Source: Amycolatopsis alba DSM 44262 (GTDB lineage: Bacteria > Actinomycetota > Actinomycetes > Mycobacteriales > Pseudonocardiaceae). Taken from it: a stretch of 64,000 nucleotides of DNA. Under the pieces are notes generated by a model. That model had not been told where the DNA came from and did no database searches. It saw nothing but the letters and a program-made list of their open reading frames with translations. The stretch lies in the NCBI RefSeq assembly GCF_000384215.1, contig NZ_KB913032.1, positions 1,389,021-1,453,020 on the forward strand, read 5' to 3'. Below are positions 9,315 to 18,590 of the stretch, in pieces. The position numbers and the translations under genes were made by a program. Every line of letters begins with the position of its first letter. Positions within the stretch are counted from its first letter, which is position 1.

Positions 9315-10787
9315 TCAGCCCTGGGCGCCGAGGGACGTCGCCGCGGCGAAGGTGTCCACCAGGCCGGTGCCCTTGTCGAAGCTCGACGTGTACGGCCCGG
9401 CCGCCACGTACGGCGAGCCGTTCGTGAACTTGTACGCCGTGCCCTTGATCGCCGCCTCGATGTCACCGGGGCTCGCGTTCGGCGCGACCTGGAACAGCTG
9501 CGCGACGATCCCGGTGATCTGCGGCGCCGCCATCGAGGTCCCGCTGATCACGTTGTAGGTCGCGAGATCCAGCGGCCCAGGGCCGTTCTTGGACTGGAGG
9601 CCCTGCGTGCAGATCGGCTGCGTGGGACGGCAGGACGAGAGGATGTTCTCCCCCGGCGCGGAAACGTCCGGCCAGCTGGCCTGGTCGGTCTTGAGGCCGC
9701 GCGAGGAGAAGTCGGAGACCGTGCCGTCGCGGGTGCCGGTCCCCTGGTCGTTGGACGACGCCACTGAGAGCACGCCCGGCGTCTGGTCCTGCCCCGGCGG
9801 GTTGGAGAGGTTCGCCGAGCCGTCGCCGCCGTCGTTCCCGTTCGCCCACACCGTGACGACGCCTTCCGCGGCGAGCGCGCGTTGCAGCTTCACCGTCGCC
9901 GAGTTCGGGTCGAAGCCGCCGCCACCGCTGGGACCGTAGGAGTTGTTGGTCACCTTGATCGGCGGGCACACCGACGCCGCGACGCCCGCGCCGCAAGGCG
10001 CCTTGTGGTTCTCCAGCACCCAGTTCAGCGCCGCGTCCGTCCCGAGCACGAGCAGCGCCGCGCCGGTCGAGACCGAGACGATCTTCGAGCCCGGCGCCGA
10101 GCCGCCGACCTTGGTGCCGTCGGGCAGCGTCAGCTGGTTCCCGGCGGCGATGCCGGTGACGTGCGTGCCGTGACCGCCGAGGGAAAGGGTGTCGGTGTCG
10201 ACGGCGGTCGGCACGTCCACGATGCAGTTCGTCGCGGTCCCGTCGAGACAGAGGCTCTTGAGGCTGCGCACCACCCGTGTCTTGCCGTCGGCGCCTTTGA
10301 ACGCGGGATGCGTCGGGTCGACGCCGGTGTCGATGATCGCGACGGAGACACCCCTGCCGTCCACCGGGGCGCCACCGGCGTCCTTGAGCTGCGCCTGCGT
10401 CTGCAGGCTGCGGGTCGCCGTGGTGCCGGCGCTGCCGTGTGCCTTGAGCTTCTCGTTGCCTTCGACGTAGGTGACCCCGGCCGCGCCCCGGACTGCGCGC
10501 ACCTGGTCCGCGGTTCCCCGCACGGCGACGACGCCGATCTTCCCGAACGAGGTGATCTTCGCGAGCCCGGCCCCGCGGGCGGCTCGTTCGGCGGTGGCGA
10601 CGTCGTCGGCGTGCACGAGCGCCGTCACCCCCGTGGCGCCGGTGACGGCCGAGAGCAGCCGGGCGAGTCCGGGGGCGACGGGTGCGAGCGGTCCCGCGGC
10701 CTGCGCGGGGACCATCCCCGCGGCCGGGACGGCGAGCAGGGCGACGACGAGCGCGGCGCGTCGACGCCAGGGGCGAGATACGGCCAT
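9315..10787 (-). CDS. Secreted subtilisin-like serine protease (S8)
   Basis: A 490-residue exported protease. The N-terminus is a Sec signal peptide (PWRRR, then a hydrophobic stretch, then AQAAG). A prodomain of roughly 75-115 residues follows. The catalytic triad is Asp153 in IIDTGVD, His206 in GGHGTHV and Ser418 in SGTSMA, with Asn318 as likely oxyanion residue. There is no C-terminal anchor. The ATG at 10787 is chosen because GGAG lies 7 nt upstream; a start 9 codons earlier lacks one. A CRP-like site lies about 65 nt upstream. Confidence 0.9.
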   Translation of the reverse strand: MAVSRPWRRRAALVVALLAVPAAGMVPAQAAGPLAPVAPGLARLLSAVTGATGVTALVHADDVATAERAARGAGLAKITSFGKIGVVAVRGTADQVRAVRGAAGVTYVEGNEKLKAHGSAGTTATRSLQTQAQLKDAGGAPVDGRGVSVAIIDTGVDPTHPAFKGADGKTRVVRSLKSLCLDGTATNCIVDVPTAVDTDTLSLGGHGTHVTGIAAGNQLTLPDGTKVGGSAPGSKIVSVSTGAALLVLGTDAALNWVLENHKAPCGAGVAASVCPPIKVTNNSYGPSGGGGFDPNSATVKLQRALAAEGVVTVWANGNDGGDGSANLSNPPGQDQTPGVLSVASSNDQGTGTRDGTVSDFSSRGLKTDQASWPDVSAPGENILSSCRPTQPICTQGLQSKNGPGPLDLATYNVISGTSMAAPQITGIVAQLFQVAPNASPGDIEAAIKGTAYKFTNGSPYVAAGPYTSSFDKGTGLVDTFAAATSLGAQG

Positions 10788-10851
10788 GACGTTTCTCCTG
10801 GTGACAGGGGACAAAGGAGCAGTGACCTACCAACGAGTAATACCCGTTCGA

Positions 10852-10865
10852 GTGACGGCGCTCAC
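10852..10865. promoter_or_regulatory. Possible CRP/GlxR-type binding site
   Basis: GTGA and TCAC are separated by 6 nt, the core of the cAMP receptor protein consensus, although the outermost bases do not match. It lies between the divergent subtilase and the gene starting at 10982. Confidence 0.35.
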
Positions 10866-10981
10866 GTCCATGACAACTTCTCGGACCAACATCACCGCGC
10901 CTACCTGCGACGTGTCTCTCCGTTAGTCCGGTTGGAGGCGCTACTTTGTGCACCGAGACCGACGAGATGGGGAGGGGTTCG

Positions 10982-12472
10982 GTGCGACTCGTTCGCCTCG
11001 CTCAGCAGCCGTCCCGCGTGGCCGAGGACGTCCGCGCCGCGCTGGCTTCACTCGGCCGGGGCAGCAACGTCGTGGGCGGGGTCGCCCTGGTCGGCGCCAG
11101 CCCGGTCGCGGGACGGCCGGTGGAAGCCGTCGTCGTCATGCCGAAGGGCGTCCTGATCGTCATCGGTGTCGACCTGCCGGACCCGGCGCTGAAACTCGAA
11201 GCCCCGCTCGGCGGGCCGTGGAAGGCCGATGGCTGGCCACTCGTCCACGGCGACACCTCGATCAACCCGGCCACCGACGCGCTCTCGCTGTCCGCCGCGT
11301 GCACGCACAAGATCGCGGACGTCGCCCCCGGCGCCGGGCCGATCGGCACGATCATCGCCGTCGGCCCCTATGTCGAGACGGTCGATCAGCCCGCCGCGGA
11401 CCTCGCGGGCTCGGTCCGCGTCCTCTACCCGACGGCGACGACGATGCTCGCCGCGACGGTCTCGCTGGCCACCGCCGCCCGCCCCCGCTCGGTCCAGCAG
11501 GCGCGGGAGCTGATCGCCGCGCTCGCCCCGGACGCGCCGCCGATGCCCGAGGAGATGTTGCTCGGGGAAGGGTTCAGCGCCTACTCCGACGACGAGCCCA
11601 CCGTGGTCCGCGAGAACCCGCTCGTCGCGATCGCCCCGACGGTTCCGGTGCAGCATCCGGGGAAGCTGAAGAGACCGGCGAAACCGGCCGTTCCTCCCGC
11701 CCCGACGGTCAAGCCCGCGCAGGCCGCCCCGCCCGTCCGGCAGGCCCCGCCGGTCCAGCCCGCCCGGCAGGCCGTCGCCGCGAAACCCGTTCCCCCGGTC
11801 CGGCAGGCCCCGCCACCGGCGGCCGCCCCCGCTCCCGCTCCCGCCGAGCCCGCGCCCAAGGGCCCGCATCAGTCCAAGACGGTGAAGTGGCTTCCGCTCG
11901 CCGCCATCGGCCTGCTGATCGTGCTGCTGGTCGCGGCCATCAGTGTCGCTTCCGGCGGTGACGACACCGCGTCCACGCAGTCTCCTCCGCCGCCGACCCC
12001 GGCGACCAGTCCTCCGCCACCGAGCAGCAGCGCGGTGGAGAACATCCAATTCACTTCGCGGGCTTCGGCCTCGGATCAGAAATGCGCGTCGCACGCGTAC
12101 GGCGATGTCCAGTCGAGCCTTCAGCGGACCAGTTGCGCAGGGGTGAAACGGGCGAGCTTCGCCAGTTCCATCGACGGCCGGGCCGCCGCGGTGACGATCG
12201 CCGTCGTGGAATTCGCGGACGCCGAACAGGCGGCCGCGTTCAAAGCGGCGGCCGACACCCCCGGCGGTGGCGGCATCCTCGACGTCGCCACCGAGACCAG
12301 CCAGTGGCAGGGCGAGGTCCCGGTGTTCGAGAGCGCCGCCTACCAAAGCCACCTGGACGGGAACTCGGTCCGGCTGATCCAGGTGGTGTGGGTGCCGGGA
12401 CCGTCCACTCCGGACGATCCCGGCCTGGTTCGTGGCGCGAAGGCCGCCCTCGAACTCCCCGTCAACGGCTAA
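10982..12472 (+). CDS. Proline-rich single-pass membrane protein of unknown function
   Basis: The 496-residue protein has three parts: a folded N-terminal cytosolic region of about 200 residues, with a repeated GVALVGASPVAGRPVEAVV-like beta pattern; a linker of about 70 residues rich in Pro, Ala and Gln-Ala-Pro; and one membrane segment near 305-325 followed by a secreted domain of about 145 residues with two cysteines. The GTG at 10982 has GGAGGGG 5-11 nt upstream and is preferred to a TTG 12 codons earlier. Its stop codon overlaps the convergent oxidoreductase stop by 4 nt. No family is recognised. Confidence 0.75.
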   Translation: MRLVRLAQQPSRVAEDVRAALASLGRGSNVVGGVALVGASPVAGRPVEAVVVMPKGVLIVIGVDLPDPALKLEAPLGGPWKADGWPLVHGDTSINPATDALSLSAACTHKIADVAPGAGPIGTIIAVGPYVETVDQPAADLAGSVRVLYPTATTMLAATVSLATAARPRSVQQARELIAALAPDAPPMPEEMLLGEGFSAYSDDEPTVVRENPLVAIAPTVPVQHPGKLKRPAKPAVPPAPTVKPAQAAPPVRQAPPVQPARQAVAAKPVPPVRQAPPPAAAPAPAPAEPAPKGPHQSKTVKWLPLAAIGLLIVLLVAAISVASGGDDTASTQSPPPPTPATSPPPPSSSAVENIQFTSRASASDQKCASHAYGDVQSSLQRTSCAGVKRASFASSIDGRAAAVTIAVVEFADAEQAAAFKAAADTPGGGGILDVATETSQWQGEVPVFESAAYQSHLDGNSVRLIQVVWVPGPSTPDDPGLVRGAKAALELPVNG

Positions 12473-13863
12473 AGGCCGTACGCCTCCAGCAGCCGCAGCC
12501 ACACCTCACTGATCGTGGGGAACGACGGGACCGCGTGCCACAGCCGCGACAGCGGGACCTCCCCCACGATCGCGATGGTCGCCGAGTGCAGCAGTTCGGA
12601 CACGTCCTGCCCGACGAAAGTCGCGCCGACGAGGACACCGCGTTCGGTGTCGACGACGATCCGGGCCTTGCCCGCGTAACCGTCCGCGTGCAGTGACGAA
12701 CCGGCGACAGCGATGTCGATGTCGACGACGCGGTGCGGCTTGCCTTCCTCGGGTCCGGCGAGCCCGACCGAGGCGACTTCCGGATCGGTGAAGACGACCT
12801 GCGGGATGGCGTGGTGGTCGGCCGTGGCGCTGTGCGCGCTCCACGCGGCGGAGTCGACGGACTTGCCCGCCGCCTGCGCCGCCACCGCGTCACCGGTGGT
12901 CCTGGCGGCGTACTTGCCCTGATGGGTCAGCGGCGCCCGGCCGGTGACGTCCCCGACGGCGAACAGCCAGTCACCGTCCACAGCGGACACGCGGCCGTTG
13001 TCGTCCGTCTTGAGCGGCGCGCCCGCTTCGAGCCCGAGCGTCTCCACGCCGAGCCCGCCGGTCGCCGGGCCGCGACCGGTGGCGACGAGCAGCTCGTCGA
13101 CGATCAACCGGTCGCCACCCTTCAGGGCCAATTCCTTACCACCGTCCACAGCGGACACGGAGTCGAGACCCGAGCCCGTGTGCACGATCACTCCGGCTTC
13201 GCGGAGTCCCGCGACGACGGCGTCGCCCGCGAAGTCCGGCAGCCTCGGCAAGGGACGCGCCCCCGAGATGATCAAGTGGACTTCGGCGCCGAGTGTCGCG
13301 AAGGCCTGTGCCATTTCGACGCCGACGACACCGCCGCCGAGTACGCCGAGCCGGCGCGGGACCGCTTCCGCCGAAGTCGCCTCCCGCGAGCCCCACGGGG
13401 AAATGGTGTCCAGTCCGGGGATCGACGGTGTCCGCGGGACGCTGCCGGTGGCGACGATCACGGCGTGCCGCGCGGTCAGCACGTCACCGCCGTCGACCGT
13501 GACCTCCCGCTCACCGGTGATCCGGCCGTGGCCGCGGATCGGGGCGATCCCGACGCCTTCGGCCCACTTGACCTGTCCGGTGTCGTCTCCCTTGCCGGTG
13601 AACCAGTCCCGGCGCGCGAACACCTTGGCCGGGTCCACCGCGTCGCCCACCGGGACACCGGGGACCCGCTTGGCGGCGGCGAGGAGGTTCCCCGGCCGCA
13701 GCAGCGCCTTGCTCGGAATGCAGGCCCAGTAAGAACATTCGCCGCCGAAGCGCTCGTGTTCGACGAGGGCGACCCGCAGTCCGCCACGCGCTGCCCGTTC
13801 GGCGGCGACCTCGCCGACCGGGCCGCCTCCGATCACGATCACGTCAAAAGTCTGTGCTGACAT
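12469..13863 (-). CDS. FAD-dependent pyridine nucleotide-disulfide oxidoreductase
   Basis: A cytosolic flavoenzyme of 464 residues. It has the FAD-binding GGGPVGEVAAE near 12, the redox cysteines Cys43 and Cys48 in GGECSYWACIPSK, a second NAD(P)-binding GGGVVGVEMAQ near 175, and the C-terminal dimer domain with TATFVGQDVSELLH-like sequence. The active-site spacing is that of lipoamide dehydrogenase and mercuric reductase relatives, but WACIPSK differs from true Lpd, so the disulfide substrate is unknown. The ATG at 13863 fits the family N-terminus; an in-frame GTG 6 codons upstream is possible. It is monocistronic. Confidence 0.82.
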   Translation of the reverse strand: MSAQTFDVIVIGGGPVGEVAAERAARGGLRVALVEHERFGGECSYWACIPSKALLRPGNLLAAAKRVPGVPVGDAVDPAKVFARRDWFTGKGDDTGQVKWAEGVGIAPIRGHGRITGEREVTVDGGDVLTARHAVIVATGSVPRTPSIPGLDTISPWGSREATSAEAVPRRLGVLGGGVVGVEMAQAFATLGAEVHLIISGARPLPRLPDFAGDAVVAGLREAGVIVHTGSGLDSVSAVDGGKELALKGGDRLIVDELLVATGRGPATGGLGVETLGLEAGAPLKTDDNGRVSAVDGDWLFAVGDVTGRAPLTHQGKYAARTTGDAVAAQAAGKSVDSAAWSAHSATADHHAIPQVVFTDPEVASVGLAGPEEGKPHRVVDIDIAVAGSSLHADGYAGKARIVVDTERGVLVGATFVGQDVSELLHSATIAIVGEVPLSRLWHAVPSFPTISEVWLRLLEAYGL

Positions 13864-13999
13864 GCATTCAGCGCACACCACCGCGCAGCTTCGCGCAACC
13901 TGCCGCTATCCTCGTGTCGCTGCGTGAGTCATCAGCCGCGGGTTCAGGGTTCACCGTGCCGGTTACGCAGTAGAACGATCGAGCGCGGGAGGTTTTTTC

Positions 14000-14704
14000 A
14001 TGGCCAGGAACACTGCTGTGCATTTGCTGGACGATCTGACCGGCGAGGCGGCCGAAGAAACGGTCGCTTTCGGTTTGGACGGAATCGCTTACGACATCGA
14101 CCTTTCGGCCGACAACGCCACCGCACTCCGGGAGATCCTGAGTGCCTATGTGGAGAACGGCCGCCGGATCGGTGGACGGAAACTGCGGCCGCGGGTCGTG
14201 CAGCGGCCCAAGGGCGCGCGGGTGTCGAAGTCGACCCCGAAGACCGCGGCCACCGCCGCGAAGGCCGAGGCGAAGACGGCCGCGAAGCCGGGCCGCAAGC
14301 CCGCCGCGAAGGGTGTCGCCGGCCGCAAGCCCGCCGCCGCCAAGACGGCCGCCGCCCCCAAGGCCGAAGCCAAGGCTCCCGCCAAGACCACGGCGAAAGC
14401 CACCGCGGCCAAGGCGAAGTCGACCCGCGGCGCGGCGGCGAAGACGACCACGGCCAAGGCTCCGGCCGGCCGTTCCAAGGCCGCCGCCGCGGCGAAGACC
14501 CCGGCGAAGGCGGCACCGAAGACCGCCGCCAAGACGACGTCCGCGAAGGCCGCTCCGAAGGCCGCGGCCGCGAAGACCACCGCCACCAAGGCAGCGCCGA
14601 AGGCCGCCGCCAAGGCGCCGGTGAAGAAGGCGGCTGAGCCGAAGAAGACCACGCGTGGCTCCCGCAAGGTGCCCGCTGTCACTTTCTCGGCCACCGAAAA
14701 GTAA
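14000..14704 (+). CDS. Lsr2-like nucleoid protein with a histone H1-like tail
   Basis: Residues 1-65 match the Lsr2 dimerisation domain: LLDDLTGEAAEETVAFGLDG, then YDIDLSADNATALREIL and GRRIGG. Where Lsr2 (about 112 residues) would have its DNA-binding domain with the RGR AT-hook-like motif, this 234-residue protein instead has about 165 residues dominated by Ala, Lys, Pro and Thr (repeats such as KAAPKAAAK), like histone H1 or the HupS tail. The likely role is DNA bridging and compaction with little sequence selectivity; this is inferred. The ATG has GGGAGG 7-13 nt upstream, and a strong terminator follows, so the gene is probably transcribed alone. Confidence 0.85.
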   Translation: MARNTAVHLLDDLTGEAAEETVAFGLDGIAYDIDLSADNATALREILSAYVENGRRIGGRKLRPRVVQRPKGARVSKSTPKTAATAAKAEAKTAAKPGRKPAAKGVAGRKPAAAKTAAAPKAEAKAPAKTTAKATAAKAKSTRGAAAKTTTAKAPAGRSKAAAAAKTPAKAAPKTAAKTTSAKAAPKAAAAKTTATKAAPKAAAKAPVKKAAEPKKTTRGSRKVPAVTFSATEK

Positions 14705-14711
14705 TTCACCG

Positions 14712-14751
14712 AAAAAGGCCCTTTCGCGATCTTCGCGAAAGGGCCTTTTTC
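14712..14751 (+). terminator. Rho-independent terminator after the Lsr2-like gene
   Basis: A-tract, GGCCCTTTCGCG stem with a four-base loop, complementary arm and T-tract (TTTTT). It begins 8 nt past the stop codon and can work in both directions, so it may also serve the convergent lplA-type gene. Confidence 0.9.
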
Positions 14752-14759
14752 GTTTTCGG

Positions 14760-15503
14760 TCATTTGCGCTGGGCACCCCCGGAATGCCATTCCGGGTAGT
14801 GGTACCTCGTGTGCTGGAGCGAGCGATGCCACTCCCGCTCCGCCGCCGAGGGCTTCCGGGTGGTGAGTTCACCCAGTTGCCCGGCCGCCGCCACACGGAC
14901 CGCGGCCGTGACTTCGGCAACACCTTTGCGCAGGCCATGCTCGGCGAGCGACGCGACCTGGCTCCGGTGGGAGTCGAGCGGACGGGGATCGGCAGGCGCC
15001 GAAGTGAGATACCGGCCGACGCGTTCAGCCGCGGTCGAAACGAGCAGGGTGGAATGCGCGAGCAAGCCCGTTCTCGTCCGGAACACGGCGAAACCGCACA
15101 GCTTCGAATCACCGACGAACAGTCCTCGATCACCGAGCCGCGACGGCAGCCCGAGTTCGGCCACCGTCGCGGTCATCAGTTCCCCGAGCGCTTCGAGCGG
15201 TTTGACAGGTTCCCCGGACAGGCCGAGTCCCGGCAGGACGAGGGTGATGTTGAGATTGCCGGGATCGTGGAACACCGTGCCGCCGCCACTGGCCCGGCGC
15301 AGCACGGGGACGCCGTCGCTCTCGCAGACGTCGGCCTTGACCTCGCGTTCGATCTTCTGCCCCCGCCCCACGACCACACTGTCGGTGTTGCGCCAGATCC
15401 ACAGGACCGGCGCCTCCGGTGCGGCACGCAGGAGGGCTTCGTCGAACGCGAGGTTGTCGGCCGGGTCGTCGAACGCGGCGACGACTTCCGAGGGGCCTGT
15501 CAC
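14760..15503 (-). CDS. lplA: Lipoate-protein ligase A family protein
   Basis: It would attach lipoate, or a related acid, to lipoyl domains of 2-oxoacid dehydrogenases. The 247-residue protein has the family signature RRASGGGTVFHD at 69-80 and the catalytic Lys134 in GDSKLCGFA. The C-terminal accessory domain of E. coli LplA is lacking, so activity could be ligase, octanoyltransferase or amidotransferase. The GTG start overlaps the pntB stop (GTGA), giving translational coupling with the transhydrogenase operon. Confidence 0.8.
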   Translation of the reverse strand: MTGPSEVVAAFDDPADNLAFDEALLRAAPEAPVLWIWRNTDSVVVGRGQKIEREVKADVCESDGVPVLRRASGGGTVFHDPGNLNITLVLPGLGLSGEPVKPLEALGELMTATVAELGLPSRLGDRGLFVGDSKLCGFAVFRTRTGLLAHSTLLVSTAAERVGRYLTSAPADPRPLDSHRSQVASLAEHGLRKGVAEVTAAVRVAAAGQLGELTTRKPSAAEREWHRSLQHTRYHYPEWHSGGAQRK

Positions 15504-16885
15504 AGTGCTTTGAGTTCCTCCACGATCTCGCCCACCGACGATTTGGCGTCGCCGAAGAGCATGCTTGTCTTCGCATCGTAGAAGAGCTCGTTGTCGATGC
15601 CGGCGAAGCCCGAGCTCATCGAGCGTTTGAGCACGATCACCGACCGGCTGTGGTTCACCTTGAGGATCGGCATCCCGTAGATGGGCGAGCCCGGATCGGT
15701 CTCCGCGGCCGGGTTCGTGACGTCGTTCGCGCCGATCACCAGCGCGACGTCGGTCTGGGCGAACTCGGAGTTGATCTCGTCCATTTCCTTGAGCTGCTCG
15801 TACGGGACGTCCGCCTCGGCGAGGAGCACGTTCATATGTCCCGGCATCCGGCCTGCGACCGGGTGGATCGCGTACGCGACCGTGATCCCCTTGGCCTCCA
15901 GCAGCTTCGCCATCTCGCGGACCACGTGCTGCGCCTGTGCGACGGCCATGCCGTAACCGGGGACGACCACGACCTTGTTCGCGTACGCCATCTGGATCGC
16001 GGTGTCGGACGCGCTGGTGCTGCGGACCGGCCGGACCTCGCCGGACCCGCTGCTCGCGACCGCCGTGCCGCCGCCGAACCCGCCGGCGACGATGGCCGGG
16101 ATCGACCGGTTCATCGCCTTCGCCATCAGGTTCGTCAGGATCGAACCCGACGCGCCGACGATCATGCCCGCCACGATCAGCGCGGTGTTGTCGAGCGCGA
16201 GCCCCATGGCCGCGGCCGACAATCCGGTGAGCGCGTTCAGCAACGAGATGACGACCGGCATGTCCGCCCCGCCGATCGGCAGCACGACCACCACGCCGAG
16301 CACGCCTGCCGCGACCAGCAGGCCGATCATCAGCAGCTCGGCGTCTCCGCCGGTGGCGATGACGACCGCGAAGACGATCGCGGCGATCAGCACCAGCGCG
16401 TTCACCGGCTGCTGCAGTTTGCCGAGGGTGATCGGGCGGCCGGAGATGAGTTCCTGCAGTTTCCCGAACGCGATGTTCGAGCCCCAGAAGGACACCGAAC
16501 CGACGATCGCGGCGAACAGTGACGCGATCGCGACGTACGCCGGCTCGTGCGCGTAGCCCTCGGTGGTGCGGAACTCGACCCAGGCGATCAAGGCCACCGC
16601 CCCGCCACCGACGCCGTTGAACAGCGCCACCATCTGCGGCATCGCGGTCATCTTCACCTTGCGCGCGGACGGCACGCCGACGGCGACACCGATACCGACG
16701 CCGAGGGCGATCAGCAGCCCGTTGCCCATACCCGGTGTCAGCAGCGTCGCGATCACCGCGATGCCCATGCCGACCGCGGCGATCCAGTTGCCGCGGACCG
16801 CGGTGCGCGGACCGGTCAGGCCCATCAGGCCGTAGATGAACAGTGCGAAGGAAATGATGTAGAGGACGGCGATGAAGGTCGTCAC
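15500..16885 (-). CDS. pntB: NAD(P) transhydrogenase subunit beta
   Basis: It carries the membrane helices and the NADP-binding domain III of the proton-translocating transhydrogenase, which makes NADPH from NADH at the expense of the proton gradient. The 461-residue protein has about nine membrane segments in residues 1-265, then domain III with VPGYGMAVAQAQH and VALVIGANDVTNPAA. The ATG overlaps the stop of the small alpha subunit by 4 nt. Confidence 0.93.
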   Translation of the reverse strand: MTTFIAVLYIISFALFIYGLMGLTGPRTAVRGNWIAAVGMGIAVIATLLTPGMGNGLLIALGVGIGVAVGVPSARKVKMTAMPQMVALFNGVGGGAVALIAWVEFRTTEGYAHEPAYVAIASLFAAIVGSVSFWGSNIAFGKLQELISGRPITLGKLQQPVNALVLIAAIVFAVVIATGGDAELLMIGLLVAAGVLGVVVVLPIGGADMPVVISLLNALTGLSAAAMGLALDNTALIVAGMIVGASGSILTNLMAKAMNRSIPAIVAGGFGGGTAVASSGSGEVRPVRSTSASDTAIQMAYANKVVVVPGYGMAVAQAQHVVREMAKLLEAKGITVAYAIHPVAGRMPGHMNVLLAEADVPYEQLKEMDEINSEFAQTDVALVIGANDVTNPAAETDPGSPIYGMPILKVNHSRSVIVLKRSMSSGFAGIDNELFYDAKTSMLFGDAKSSVGEIVEELKAL

Positions 16886-17184
16886 TTGTCACCACCGTCT
16901 TCCGGCTTCTTCGCCTTGAACATCGAAAGCATCCTGTCGGTGACGAGGAAGCCGCCGACCACGTTGATCGTGCCGAAGGCGATCGCGATCACCAGCAGGA
17001 TCTTGTTCAGTACGCCGTCCACCCCGAGGCCGAGCACGATCAGCCCGCCGAGCAGGACGATGCCGTGGATGGCGTTGGTACCCGACATGAGCGGGGTGTG
17101 CAGGGTGTTGGGCACCTTGGAGATGACGGTGAATCCCACGAATCCGGCGAGTACGAGGATCGCCAGGCTGCCTACGAGCATCAC
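16882..17184 (-). CDS. pntAB: NAD(P) transhydrogenase subunit alpha, membrane part
   Basis: A 100-residue protein of three membrane helices, with the family motif FVGFTVISKVPNTLHTPLMS. In organisms with a split alpha subunit it complements the NAD-binding subunit encoded just upstream. Both ends overlap neighbours by 4 nt (ATGA), so the three subunits are likely made in equal amounts. Confidence 0.92.
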   Translation of the reverse strand: MMLVGSLAILVLAGFVGFTVISKVPNTLHTPLMSGTNAIHGIVLLGGLIVLGLGVDGVLNKILLVIAIAFGTINVVGGFLVTDRMLSMFKAKKPEDGGDK

Positions 17185-18299
17185 TCGCCTCCTTGCTTTT
17201 CGGAAACGTCGGCGCCGGCCACGCAGGCCCCGGCGACGATCTCGTCGGAGAAGTCGAGCGCGAGCTTGCCTTCCTTGTCGACGAGCAGCTCCAGCAATTC
17301 GGTGACGTTGCGCGCGTACAGCTCGCTGGAATGCGCGGGCATCTCCGCGGCGAGGTTGAGCGGCGAGCAGATGGTGACGTCGTACTCGACGACCTCCTCG
17401 CCCGGTTTCGTGAGTTCGCAGTTGCCGCCGGACTCACCGGCGAGGTCGACCACGACACCACCGGCGGGCATCCCCTTCACCGCGTCGGCGGTGACGAGGG
17501 TCGGCGCCTTGCGGCCGGGGACGAGCGCGGTGGTGATCACGACGTCGAACCTCGTGATCGCCTCGGTGAGCCTGCGTTGCTGCTCCGCTTTTTCCTCCGC
17601 TGTCAGCTCTCGGGCGTACCCGCCCTCGCCGACCGCCTCGATGCCGAGTTCGAGGAATTTCGCGCCGAGCGATTTGACCTGCTCGCCGACCTCGGGCCGG
17701 ACGTCGTACCCGGTGGTCTGCGCGCCGAGCCGTTTCGCCGTCGCCAACGCCTGCAGGCCGGCGACACCCGCGCCGAGCACGAGCACCTTCGCCGGTGGCA
17801 CTGTTCCGGCGGCGGTGGTGAGCATCGGGAAGAAGCGGGTGAGTTTCTCCGCGGCCAGCAGTACCGCGCGATAACCCGCGACGCTGCTCTGTGACGACAA
17901 CGCGTCCATCGCCTGCGCGCGGGAGATCCGCGGGATCGCCTCGACGGCGAAGGCGCGGACGCCCGCCGATTCGAGGGCCGCGATCCCCTCGGGGTCACCC
18001 CGTGGATTCAGGAAGCCGATGAGAATGGTGCCCTGTTTGAGCTTCGCGACCTCGGCCGCGCTCGGAGGCGCCACCTTCACCACGATGTCGGCATCCCACG
18101 GATCGCCGAGCACCGCGCCCGCTTGCTCGAAGGTCTCGTCGGCGAGCAGCGCGCCGGCGCCCGCGCCGGGCTCGACCACCACCCGCAGTCCGCGTCCGCG
18201 GACGCGCTCGATGAGTTTCGGTACCAGCGCGATGCGGCGTTCGCCTTGTCCGGTTTCCCGGACAACACCGACCGTGAGCTGCTCGTTTTCTGCCGCCAC
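17181..18299 (-). CDS. pntAA: NAD(P) transhydrogenase subunit alpha, NAD-binding part
   Basis: A 372-residue cytosolic subunit with domain I. Visible are the N-terminal VGVVRETGQGERRIALVP, the MDALSSQSSVAGYRAVL segment, and the NAD-binding VLGAGVAGLQALATAKRLGA; the alanine dehydrogenase relationship is clear. The GTG at 18299 has a GAGGAGG ribosome-binding site and gives normal length; the frame is open further upstream but reads through palindromic DNA. First gene of the pntAA-pntAB-pntB-lplA operon. Confidence 0.92.
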   Translation of the reverse strand: MAAENEQLTVGVVRETGQGERRIALVPKLIERVRGRGLRVVVEPGAGAGALLADETFEQAGAVLGDPWDADIVVKVAPPSAAEVAKLKQGTILIGFLNPRGDPEGIAALESAGVRAFAVEAIPRISRAQAMDALSSQSSVAGYRAVLLAAEKLTRFFPMLTTAAGTVPPAKVLVLGAGVAGLQALATAKRLGAQTTGYDVRPEVGEQVKSLGAKFLELGIEAVGEGGYARELTAEEKAEQQRRLTEAITRFDVVITTALVPGRKAPTLVTADAVKGMPAGGVVVDLAGESGGNCELTKPGEEVVEYDVTICSPLNLAAEMPAHSSELYARNVTELLELLVDKEGKLALDFSDEIVAGACVAGADVSEKQGGE

Positions 18300-18473
18300 A
18301 GGCGACCTCCTCGCTGGAGAGGACCACACGAACCCGCACTGTTTACCACGTCCGACCGACAACTTTCCTGGCTGAACGTATCCGGACGGCATCTTTCCGT
18401 GACATCGCTCATCACGATCGATCCAGCCATCGATCCAGGTGGGCGACGTCATAAGGGGGTGCGGAGCGGCCGG

Positions 18474-18540
18474 CGAGCATGTCGCGAAAGCCACTTTCGG
18501 GACGTCTGGTGTCCCGAAAGTGGCTTTCGCGACATGCTCG
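18474..18540. repeat. Nested palindrome, family B copy 2
   Basis: The 67-nt palindrome has arms opening CGAGCATGTCGCGAAAGCCA and the core GACGTCTGGTGTC shared with the copy at 5211. Confidence 0.85.
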
Positions 18541-18590
18541 CCTCTGGGTGTCGACCAAGGACCTCGGCGTGACTTTCCCCGCGTCTGACG

